The notes beneath the pieces were generated by a model. The model saw only the letters and a list, made by a program, of their open reading frames with translations. It did no database searches and had not been told where the DNA came from. From JACRBT01 sp964474285 (GTDB lineage: Bacteria; Chloroflexota; Dehalococcoidia; Tepidiformales; Tepidiformaceae), in contig CAYYSD010000151.1 in NCBI GenBank assembly GCA_964474285.1, positions 1 through 7,200 on the forward strand: DNA of 7,200 bases, given 5' to 3'. Shown here piece by piece: positions 1 to 5,237 of the stretch. The position numbers were made by a program, and so were the translations under genes. Positions within the stretch are counted from its first letter, which is position 1; each line of letters opens with the position of its first letter.

Positions 1-1090
1 CATCCGGCGAAAGCGTATCCAGCTTCTGCTTCATGCTCAGCCCGCCGAGCGTGACCACCGAGAGCACCTGCGTCTGGCCGCGCTGGAACAGCCCGGTCCC
101 GTGCGTTCGCGGCAGCACACCTACGTGGATGTCGAGGTCGCGGATTTGCGTCACGGCGCGGTCGTCCGCCCGCCGGCCGTCTTCAAGGATGCGCTTGCGC
201 ATCGCCTTCTTGATGACGTTGTAGAGCCCTTCGCCGATTTCCGTACTCGTGAAGCGCTCGCCGAACGCCTCCGCCAGTTCGAGGCGGACGGCCTTGTTGG
301 CGTCGCTGCGCTCACTTGCCGCGCTCGCCACGAGCTCATCGAGGCGGTCCTTGAGGTGGTCGTGGACCGCCTGGGTCACTTCGCTGTAGTCCGGCGAAGG
401 CGTGTAGGGCTTCTTCACCGGCGCGGCTTCGGCCGCAATCTGCTGTTGCAGCGCGTTGATGGCGCGGTTCGCTTCCATCGCCGCTTCGATGGCCTCCAGC
501 ACGAGCTCTTCGGAGACCTGCTTCGCTCCCGCTTCCACCATCACGACCGCTTCGTTCGTGCCGGCGACGATGATATCGAGGTCGCCTTCGGCTGCCTGTT
601 CGAACGTGGGGTTGATAACGAACTCACCGTTGAGATGCGTCACGCGCACGCTGCTCACAGGGCCGTTGAAAGGGATATCGCTGATCATCAGCGCCGCGCT
701 CGCACCGATCGTGATGAGCGTGTCGGGCTGGTGTTCGCGGTCCGAAGAAAGCGTCGTCGCTACGATCTGGACGTCGTTGCGGAAGCCCTTCGGGAACAGC
801 GGGCGCAGGGGCCGGTCCGTCAGGCGCATCGCCAGGATCGCGTCGGTGCTGGGCCGCGTTTCGCGCCGCGGGAAGCCGCCGGGGATCTTGCCCACGGCAT
901 AGAGGCGCTCCTCGTAATCAACCGTGAGCGGGAAAAAGTCGATTCCCGGGCGCGGGTCGGCCATACAGGCCGTGACGAGCACGACGGTATCGCCCAGCCG
1001 GACAGTGACGGCGCCGTTCGCCTGTCCTGCCAGGATGCCGTGCTGAATGGTGAGGGTCTTTCCCCCAAGTTCCAATTCGTACGTATTCAT
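1..1090 (-). CDS. pnp: Polynucleotide phosphorylase (PNPase), N-terminal 363 residues, cut by window edge
   Basis: PNPase degrades RNA 3' to 5' by phosphorolysis, releasing nucleoside diphosphates, and is a trimeric core of bacterial RNA decay. The reverse strand reads open from ATG at 1088-1090 to the left edge. The first RNase PH-like domain covers about residues 1-145. It contains a GGFPRREARPS loop (residues 71-81), equivalent to the RNA-binding FFRR-type loop, then LTDRPLRPLFPKGF and the GASAALMISDIPFNGP stretch. The all-helical linker domain follows (about 150-320). The second RNase PH domain begins near residue 322 and shows GTGLFQRGQT (331-340). The phosphate-binding site and the KH and S1 domains lie outside the window. 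The gene follows rpsO by 172 bp, the usual bacterial order. An AG-rich GAGAAGAG about 14 bases before the ATG is a weak ribosome site. Confidence 0.97.
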   Translation of the reverse strand, partial: MNTYELELGGKTLTIQHGILAGQANGAVTVRLGDTVVLVTACMADPRPGIDFFPLTVDYEERLYAVGKIPGGFPRRETRPSTDAILAMRLTDRPLRPLFPKGFRNDVQIVATTLSSDREHQPDTLITIGASAALMISDIPFNGPVSSVRVTHLNGEFVINPTFEQAAEGDLDIIVAGTNEAVVMVEAGAKQVSEELVLEAIEAAMEANRAINALQQQIAAEAAPVKKPYTPSPDYSEVTQAVHDHLKDRLDELVASAASERSDANKAVRLELAEAFGERFTSTEIGEGLYNVIKKAMRKRILEDGRRADDRAVTQIRDLDIHVGVLPRTHGTGLFQRGQTQVLSVVTLGGLSMKQKLDTLSPD

Positions 1091-1128
1091 TGCTAGCGGT
1101 TTTTCTCTTCTCTACCTGCAACTTACGT

Positions 1129-1191
1129 GCGCCACCACGTTTTTCCCGTGGGCAGGCGCAGCTATTCGGACGCTCCGCTGACTGGGGAGCG
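1129..1191 (-). promoter_or_regulatory. pnp leader with two hairpins
   Basis: Two inverted repeats lie between rpsO and pnp. One (1129-1159) is a two-part stem: GCGCC pairs with GGCGC on the outside and CCACG with CGTGG on the inside, with an A-rich loop on the transcribed strand. The other (1171-1191) is a perfect 6-bp stem, CGCTCC with GGAGCG, and a 9-base loop. The first ends 38 bases before the pnp ATG. In enterobacteria the pnp leader forms a hairpin that is cut by RNase III and lets PNPase repress itself. Equivalence here is inferred from position only. Confidence 0.45.
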
Positions 1192-1250
1192 CTGGCAAAG
1201 GACGCGAAAGGTGTTACGTGTGCTGGACCGTGGTTCGCGCTGACAAACAG

Positions 1251-1276
1251 AAAAGCCCCCGCTTACTTGCGGAGGC
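1251..1276 (-). terminator. Intrinsic terminator overlapping the rpsO stop codon
   Basis: On the minus strand GCCTCCGC pairs with GCGGGGGC, giving 8 base pairs with one G-U. The loop is the six bases AAGTAA, and TTTTCTGTTTG follows. The loop contains the TAA stop of rpsO, so the left arm encodes the last residues (Leu-Arg-Lys region) of S15. Stem strength and the T-run fit a Rho-independent terminator. It may be leaky, because pnp lies just downstream and no good separate pnp promoter was seen. Confidence 0.7.
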
Positions 1277-1529
1277 CCAGCCGTGCGATGACTTCGCGGT
1301 AGCGATTCACGTCGCGATTGTTGAGGTAGCGAAGCTGGCGACGACGCTGGCCAACAAGCTTGAGCAGACCCCGGCGCGTGTGGAAGTCGTGCTTGTTCAC
1401 CTTCAGATGCGTCGTCAGGTACTTGATCCGTTCCGTCAGAACGGCTACCTGGACTTCGGGCGAGCCCGTATCTCCGTCATGGACGGCGAAGCTCTTGATT
1501 AGTTCGTCTTTGCGCTCTTTGGTCAGCAA
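1263..1529 (-). CDS. rpsO: 30S ribosomal protein S15
   Basis: S15 is a primary 16S rRNA-binding protein of the small-subunit platform (central domain). The 88-residue product has the usual family length (about 89). It shows family hallmarks in order: LTKERKDELI at the N-terminus, DTGSPEVQVAVLTERI (about 19-34), HDFHTRRGLLKLVGQRRR (about 47-64), then RYLNNRDVNRYREVIARLGLRK at the C-terminus. The start is TTG at 1527-1529. The codons upstream in frame contain no ATG or GTG near the start, and starting here aligns with the known N-terminus of other S15 proteins. An AGAAGG sequence abuts this TTG with no spacer, and GGAAGA lies 12 bases away, so the initiation signal is unusual. It is probably co-transcribed with pnp, through or past the terminator at its 3' end. 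Confidence 0.97.
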   Translation of the reverse strand: MLTKERKDELIKSFAVHDGDTGSPEVQVAVLTERIKYLTTHLKVNKHDFHTRRGLLKLVGQRRRQLRYLNNRDVNRYREVIARLGLRK

Positions 1530-1570
1530 CCTTCTCTTGCGTCTTCCTTTGCCTGTATGTGGACTATAGA

Positions 1571-1599
1571 ACCATAGCAGGGGTTCCGGCTGGGAGCAA
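1571..1599 (-). promoter_or_regulatory. Candidate promoter of rpsO-pnp
   Basis: On the minus strand TTGCTC (1594-1599) and TATGGT (1571-1576) are separated by exactly 17 bases. The second element is preceded by TG one base upstream, an extended -10. Transcription would begin near 1564, giving a leader of about 35 bases before the TTG start of rpsO. The hexamers match the sigma-70-type consensus at 3 and 4 of 6 positions, so spacing and the TG motif carry most of the weight. Confidence 0.4.
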
Positions 1600-1863
1600 A
1601 GAGCGGATCCTGCGACAAAGCCGCGTGGCGCCGGGCTGTGGCGGAGGGCGCGGCCACACTGCCGATGGTAGCCGCGGCGCTCCGTCGCCGCTGGTCACGG
1701 CACCAGATTCAAGGCGCTGTGCCTTGCTGCAAGGGAGCCTCCGTTTCCCACCATCGATGGCCAGGCACCGCCTGCGATGACGTCCTCCCAGTGCCCAGGG
1801 CACGGCTCCATTGGAACCTGCTCCCCACTGCGCCCCGTGGCCTTTCGCGCCGAACATCACGGT
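1600..1863. other. Gene-free stretch with many short inverted repeats
   Basis: I see no convincing protein here. The open frames on both strands are low in recognisable content and lack good start signals. The stretch carries a perfect 6-bp hairpin GCGGCG/CGCCGC (1674-1691). CAAGGC/GCCTTG with a 5-base loop (1710-1726) competes with CCTTG/CAAGG (1722-1734). There is also a 10-bp palindrome CCATCGATGG (1751-1760) and GTGCC/GGCAC with a 3-base loop (1791-1803). It lies upstream of both rpsO (minus) and the coiled-coil pair (plus), so it must hold the promoter of the latter, although no clear -35/-10 pair was found for it. Confidence 0.4.
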
Positions 1864-1876
1864 GGAGGGTTCGAAG

Positions 1877-2569
1877 ATGGCGCAACCTGTGGCAGCCTGG
1901 GCAAACTCGATCTGGCAACGGGCCCTGGAATGGCCTCACCCCGCCGAGCCTCCCGTCATCGGGGAAACCGTGGCGCCTTCGCAAGCCCCTGCACCAGTCC
2001 CTCCGCCCGCGATCGCCGCGCGCATGCACATGAAGAACCAGTCCACCGGCACCGATGCCCGCTCCGAGCGCATGGTCCGCCAGGTGCGCGAAGAGGTGCA
2101 GGAGCTTCGTTCCGCCCTCGATGCCACCGTCAACGCCCGCGATGAGCTCCTCCAGGTCGACACCGCCGCGGTCTGTGCCGATCCCGAAACCGCTGCCGCC
2201 CTTCCCGGCGCCTCATTGGTGCGCGCCATCCTCGCCGAAGTCGATGCCCACAAGCAGACGAAGGCCGTGGTCGCCCGCCGCGACAAGCGGATCAAGGCGC
2301 TCAACGCGCAGGCTCGCCAGCTCCGCCAGGAGAACGCCTTCCTCCAGGGCCGCCTGCAGACGTTCGAGGACACCCTTCGCGCGCTGTACTCGAACCTCGA
2401 AGACCTCCGCCAGCTCCGCGACACAAAGCTCGAAACCAACCTCCGCCTCCACACGGTCGCCGAGGAAGGCGAGATGCCGTCTCCGCCGATCAGCGAGGTC
2501 ATTCCTGCCCGCGTTCGCCGCCCGCGCGCACCCTTCGACCCCGCCCAGGCGCGGGTCGCAGATGGCTGA
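1877..2569 (+). CDS. Coiled-coil protein of unknown function (230 aa)
   Basis: I do not recognise a family. The start is the ATG at 1877, because GGAGGG at 1864-1869 lies 7 bases upstream. An earlier in-frame ATG at 1811 has no ribosome site. The product has four zones: a short Trp-rich N-terminus (residues 1-19, with W8, W13 and W19), a Pro/Ala-rich linker (20-46), a helical core, and a Pro/Arg-rich tail (200-230). The core has two stretches with coiled-coil character. One is about 63-93. The other, about 113-192, has heptad-like Leu/Ile/Val spacing through RIKALNAQARQLRQENAFLQ. No signal peptide or membrane segment is seen, so it is probably cytoplasmic. Its stop overlaps the start of the next gene by 8 bases, which suggests translational coupling and a joint complex. 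A scaffold or structural role is only a guess. Confidence 0.8.
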   Translation: MAQPVAAWANSIWQRALEWPHPAEPPVIGETVAPSQAPAPVPPPAIAARMHMKNQSTGTDARSERMVRQVREEVQELRSALDATVNARDELLQVDTAAVCADPETAAALPGASLVRAILAEVDAHKQTKAVVARRDKRIKALNAQARQLRQENAFLQGRLQTFEDTLRALYSNLEDLRQLRDTKLETNLRLHTVAEEGEMPSPPISEVIPARVRRPRAPFDPAQARVADG

Positions 2570-2816
2570 TCCGCCCTCCTCAAGGGCACTGGCGCGCGCG
2601 AACACCCCGGCGGTCCTCCCGTCAGTTCGCGGCGAATCCGTCGTTGGGCGCGCCTTCAACGAGTCAGACCTCCTCGTCGCGGCGCTCCGTGACCACATTC
2701 GCGACCTCCAGCTCGAACGCGAACTCCTCCGCGCCGAGGTCGATGACCTGCGGCAACGCGTCATCCACGCCGAAGCGACGAGCATCTGGGGACGGATGAA
2801 GCCCCCGCGCGCCTAA
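2562..2816 (+). CDS. Small coiled-coil protein of unknown function (84 aa)
   Basis: I do not recognise a family. The ATG at 2562-2564 lies inside the last codons of the preceding gene (overlap ATGGCTGA). No separate ribosome site is visible, so translation is probably coupled to the upstream gene. The first 35 residues are low in predicted order and include PPSS and a Pro/Val segment. Residues about 37-71 form one strongly heptad-like helix, running through LLVAALRDHIRDLQLERELL to RAEVDDLRQRV. The C-terminus reads SIWGRMKPPRA. The similar SIWQR sits near the N-terminus of the upstream protein. The helix could pair with the coiled coils of that protein; this is inferred from the overlap and helix character. 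The stop shares bases with the stop of the convergent regulator gene. Confidence 0.75.
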   Translation: MADPPSSRALARANTPAVLPSVRGESVVGRAFNESDLLVAALRDHIRDLQLERELLRAEVDDLRQRVIHAEATSIWGRMKPPRA

Positions 2817-3412
2817 CCCCCGGTTCTTTCGACCGCGACCCCGGCCGCTTTCACCAGCACGTTCAGTGCTGGGAAGAGTTCCTTCGCCTGCGCCGTCAGC
2901 CAGTAGCTGGGGGCCGGGGGGTAGGCGCGGTCGATGGTGCGCGTCACGAGACCGGCGGCTTCGAGGTCTTTCAGTGCCGGCGCCAGCGCACCCGAGGTGA
3001 TGCCCGGCAGCCGCTGTTTGATCTCGCTGTAACGCTCCGCCCCTCGCCCAATCACCACGACGACGAGCATGGGCCACTTCTTCAGAGCGATGTCCAGGAG
3101 ACCCGCCGCCGGGATCATTCGGACCAGAGGCTCGGCCGCCTTCGACAACTCCTGTCCGGCGGGTGTCAGCCGGTACAACCCGTCTTCCGCGCGATCCGCG
3201 ATGCCGCACTCCACGAGGTGTTTGAGCGTCTCGCTGAGCGTGTCCCGGCTGGCCCGCAGGCGCGCGTTCAGGTCCGTGAAGCGCATGCCGCCCGCCTGCG
3301 CCAGCACGCCGATGATCGGCACCGACCAGCGCCGGTGAAAAAGTCGCACCGCGCCGTCGATATCCCCTTCGACCGCGCTTGACGAGTTACTGTCCCTGGT
3401 ATATTTTCCCAA
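2813..3412 (-). CDS. HxlR-type transcriptional regulator with two tandem winged-helix domains
   Basis: This is a DNA-binding regulator. Most HxlR proteins are about 100-130 residues with one winged helix and act as dimers. This one is 199 residues and carries two copies. Domain 1 (about 18-95) has the RRWSVPIIGVLAQ helix, the RFTDLNARLRASRDTLSETL recognition region and a wing ending YRLTPAGQEL. Domain 2 (about 108-188) has KKWPMLVVVVIGRG, RYSEIKQRLPGITSGALAPA and YWLTAQAKELFPAL. The N-terminal Cys-Pro common in redox-sensing HxlR members is absent, and the only Cys is at position 69. The start is taken as TTG (3410-3412), with GGGGTGAG just before it. A GTG at 3347-3349 would remove 21 residues and part of the first helix, so it is less likely. 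It is divergent from a VOC-fold gene and probably controls that gene and itself. Confidence 0.85.
   Translation of the reverse strand: MGKYTRDSNSSSAVEGDIDGAVRLFHRRWSVPIIGVLAQAGGMRFTDLNARLRASRDTLSETLKHLVECGIADRAEDGLYRLTPAGQELSKAAEPLVRMIPAAGLLDIALKKWPMLVVVVIGRGAERYSEIKQRLPGITSGALAPALKDLEAAGLVTRTIDRAYPPAPSYWLTAQAKELFPALNVLVKAAGVAVERTGG
3379..3405 (+). promoter_or_regulatory. Promoter of the VOC gene, inside the 5' end of the hxlR-type gene
   Basis: TTGACG (3379-3384) matches the -35 consensus at 5 of 6 positions. TATATT (3400-3405) matches the -10 at 5 of 6 and is preceded by TG one base upstream. The spacer is 15 bases, short, but an extended -10 tolerates this; TATTTT at 3402-3407 gives a 17-base alternative. 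Transcription would begin near 3412, leaving about 30 bases before the ATG at 3442. The promoter overlaps codons 3-12 of the divergent regulator, so regulator binding here would repress the VOC gene. Confidence 0.6.
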
Positions 3413-3441
3413 CTCACCCCACTCTACAGGAGGTCACGGTA

Positions 3442-3816
3442 ATGAGTGCAACTATAGAATTCGACGCCTCGGTCGTCGCCGTCGTCTACGTCACCGACTT
3501 CAAAAAGGCCGTTTCGTGGTACGGCAATGTCCTCGGCTTTCAGCCCGACTACCTCATGGAAGAGATGCAGTGGGGCGAGCTCAAGACGAACGTGCCGGGC
3601 CTCACCCTCGGCATCCAGGTCACGGACACGCCCGGCGGCGAAGGGGGCCAGCGCCTCACCTTCGGCGTGAAAGACATCGAAGCCGCGCGCGCAACGGTCC
3701 TTGCCGGTGGCGGCACGCTTGACGGCGACGTGATGGAGATCCCGGGCATGGTCAAGCTGGCCGACTGGCGGGACCCGGACGGGAACCGCTTCATGTTCGC
3801 CCAATCCCTCCAGTAA
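3442..3816 (+). CDS. VOC superfamily (glyoxalase/bleomycin-resistance fold) protein
   Basis: This is a 124-residue protein of the vicinal oxygen chelate fold, whose members include glyoxalase I, extradiol dioxygenases and antibiotic-binding proteins. The start is ATG 3442 with AGGAGGT (3428-3434) 7 bases upstream. The first beta-alpha-beta unit reads VVAVVYVTDFKKAVSWYGNV then LGF (about 11-33). The second has LTFGVKDIEAARATVLAGGG (72-91). The C-terminal strand carries the signature DWRDPDGNRF (108-117). In catalytic members a metal-binding Glu usually follows this motif, but here the sequence is FMFAQ. E46 in QWGEL is the only ligand-like residue obvious from position. It may therefore be a binding or catalytic protein that does not use the standard metal site. 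It is divergent from the HxlR-type gene, which suggests a substrate-responsive pair. The substrate cannot be told. Confidence 0.88.
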   Translation: MSATIEFDASVVAVVYVTDFKKAVSWYGNVLGFQPDYLMEEMQWGELKTNVPGLTLGIQVTDTPGGEGGQRLTFGVKDIEAARATVLAGGGTLDGDVMEIPGMVKLADWRDPDGNRFMFAQSLQ

Positions 3817-3833
3817 AGACTGCCCGAAAGGAG

Positions 3834-3870
3834 GGGTGCGGGCTCCGGTTGGACCCGGTAGCCTGCGCCC
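3834..3870 (+). promoter_or_regulatory. Long GC-rich hairpin between the VOC gene and the propeller gene
   Basis: GGGTGCGGGCT (3834-3844) pairs with AGCCTGCGCCC (3860-3870) over 11 base pairs including two G-U. Inside, CCGG (3845-3848) pairs with CCGG (3855-3858) around TTGGAC. No T-run follows, so it does not look like a standard intrinsic terminator. It ends 11 bases before the GAGGAG ribosome site (3882-3887) of the next gene. It could stop transcripts from the VOC gene in a U-independent way, protect the 3' end, or shape translation of the propeller gene. Confidence 0.45.
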
Positions 3871-3895
3871 ATCGGATACCAGAGGAGAATCGGAA

Positions 3896-4972
3896 ATGAC
3901 ACGGACACTCGTATTCGCCGGCACGAAAAAGGGCCTCTTCATCTTCGAGAGTGATGAGAACCGCAAGAACTGGCACCGCACGGGGCCACTCTGCGATGCC
4001 TGGCCCGTCAACCACGCGATCTATGACAGGGCGACCAAGGCCATCTACGTCGCCAGCAACAACGCCTGGTTCGGTCCCGCCGTCTTCAAGAGCACCGACC
4101 TCGGCGAAACCTGGTCGCATTCGAACGCGGGCCTGGCGTACCCCGAGGGCGAAGACCCGGTGACAGCGCTCTGGTCGCTTGCCGCGGCCAACGGGACCGT
4201 GTATTGCGGTGTCGAACCGGCCGGCCTGTTCCGCAGCGATGATGCCGGCGAAACCTGGTCCCATGTGAAAGCCCTGCGAGACCACCCGACGAAGGAACTC
4301 TGGATGCCGGGCGGCGGCGGCCTCTGCCTCCATACGATCGTCACCCACCCGTCCGACGCGCAAAAGATGTGGATTGCGATCTCGGCCGCCGGCGCCTACT
4401 ACACCGCCGACGGCGGCGCCTCGTGGGAGCCGCGAAACAGCGGGGTGATGGCGGCGGGCCTCCCTGGCGATGAGCCCTCCTACCCGGAAGTCGGGCAGTG
4501 CGTCCACCACATGGACCTTGCGGCGGGCTCGGACGAGGTGCTCTACCAGCAGAATCACGCCGGCCAGTACACCAGCCGCGATGGCGGCAAGAGCTGGACT
4601 CCCGTTGGTCCCGGCTTGCCCTCCACGTTCGGCTTCGCGGAAGCGCCGCACCCGCACAAGCAAGATACCTTCTACGTCATCCCGCTCAACGGCGACATCC
4701 TCGGACGCTACATGCCCGATGCGGCCGCGGCAGTGTGGCGCACCACGGATGGCGGCGCGAGCTGGCAGGCGCTTCGCAACGGACTTCCCCAGTCCGAGGC
4801 CTACTTCGGGGTTCTCCGCCAGGGCATGGCAGTCGACACGCACGCCACGCCGGGCGTTTACTTCGGCACCAGCACCGGGCACATTTTCGCCAGCGCGGAC
4901 GAGGGCGAATCCTGGACCCAGATCGCAGGCTATCTCCCGCCCATCTACTCCGTGGAGACGGCGGTCATCTGA
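3896..4972 (+). CDS. Cytoplasmic Asp-box (BNR repeat) beta-propeller protein, sialidase-like fold
   Basis: The 358-residue protein is built from Asp-box repeats of the S/T-x-D-x-G-x-S/T-W type, as in sialidases and VPS10/photosystem-assembly-like propellers. Six clear boxes are at residues 66-73 (STDLGETW), 114-121 (SDDAGETW), 170-177 (TADGGASW), 227-234 (SRDGGKSW), 283-290 (TTDGGASW) and 333-340 (SADEGESW). A decayed one is at 19-26 (SDENRKNW). The spacing of about 50 residues suggests a six- or seven-bladed propeller. ATG 3896 is chosen because GAGGAG lies 8 bases upstream. No signal peptide is present (MTRTLVFAGTKKGLF), unlike secreted sialidases. I see no F/Y-R-I-P motif or Arg triad, so sialidase activity is not supported. 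His-rich spots (CVHHMD at 202-207, HPHK at 252-255) are possible ligand sites. The sulfur-carrier gene begins one base after its stop, suggesting a shared function. Confidence 0.88.
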   Translation: MTRTLVFAGTKKGLFIFESDENRKNWHRTGPLCDAWPVNHAIYDRATKAIYVASNNAWFGPAVFKSTDLGETWSHSNAGLAYPEGEDPVTALWSLAAANGTVYCGVEPAGLFRSDDAGETWSHVKALRDHPTKELWMPGGGGLCLHTIVTHPSDAQKMWIAISAAGAYYTADGGASWEPRNSGVMAAGLPGDEPSYPEVGQCVHHMDLAAGSDEVLYQQNHAGQYTSRDGGKSWTPVGPGLPSTFGFAEAPHPHKQDTFYVIPLNGDILGRYMPDAAAAVWRTTDGGASWQALRNGLPQSEAYFGVLRQGMAVDTHATPGVYFGTSTGHIFASADEGESWTQIAGYLPPIYSVETAVI

Positions 4973-4973
4973 G

Positions 4974-5237
4974 GTGCCGAATGTCTACCTGCCGTTCTCG
5001 CTGACGCGCATGTACCCAGGCGCGCCGCGTTCGTTAGATTGCGAAGGCGCAACGGTGAGCGCCGTTCTCGATGCGCTGGATGCTCGCTGGCCCGGCATGC
5101 GCGGCTACCTGGCCGATGCATCGCCGCGCATCCGTCGGCACATCCTCATCTTTGTGGACGGCGAAAAGGCGACTCTCGAAACCGAGATCGGCGAAGGTTC
5201 CCGTGTGGAGGTCATCCCCGCGATCAGCGGCGGCTGA
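4974..5237 (+). CDS. MoaD/ThiS-family sulfur-carrier protein (ubiquitin-like fold)
   Basis: Proteins of this family carry sulfur as a thiocarboxylate on a C-terminal Gly-Gly after adenylation by an E1-like MoeB/ThiF enzyme. They donate it to molybdopterin, thiazole, cysteine or other pathways. The 87-residue product has the expected length and ends ISGG. Other family features are VYLPFSLTRMYPGA at the N-terminal strand, the EGATVSAVLDALDARWPGMR helix region (24-43), the HILIFVDGEKA strand (56-66) and GSRVEVIPAISGG (75-87). The start is GTG 4974, one base after the upstream stop, and gives the family-typical N-terminus. An internal ATG at 5010 would remove the first strand. Translation is probably coupled. 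No MoeB/ThiF, MoaE or other molybdopterin or thiamine gene is in the window, so the pathway served is unknown. A dedicated role with the propeller protein is inferred. Confidence 0.88.
   Translation: MPNVYLPFSLTRMYPGAPRSLDCEGATVSAVLDALDARWPGMRGYLADASPRIRRHILIFVDGEKATLETEIGEGSRVEVIPAISGG

Noticed and set aside
101..1096. Long plus-strand open frame (331 codons)
   Set aside because: It is exactly antisense to pnp, whose translation matches PNPase throughout. The plus frame gives an Arg/His-rich product with no family resemblance.
1564..1860. Minus-strand open frame of 98 codons in the spacer
   Set aside because: No ribosome site, low-complexity Gly/Arg/Pro content, and it overlaps the likely rpsO promoter. 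It is better explained by open GC-rich spacer.
1861..1880. GGTTCGAA-like sequence as a possible tRNA T-loop
   Set aside because: The bases belong to the ribosome site and start region of the coiled-coil gene, and no acceptor or anticodon stem is found around it.
3791..4882. Minus-strand open frame of 363 codons opposite the propeller gene
   Set aside because: GC-rich codon bias makes the opposite strand open. The plus strand has a ribosome site and repeated Asp-box motifs, and the minus product is unlike any family.
3896..4972. Annotation of the Asp-box protein as a sialidase enzyme
   Set aside because: Asp-boxes are structural. No signal peptide, F/Y-R-I-P motif or catalytic Arg/Tyr/Glu arrangement was seen.
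4470..4973. Long N-terminal extension in frame with the sulfur-carrier gene
   Set aside because: It overlaps the propeller gene in another frame and is Ser/Arg/Pro-rich noise. The family-like sequence begins exactly at GTG 4974.
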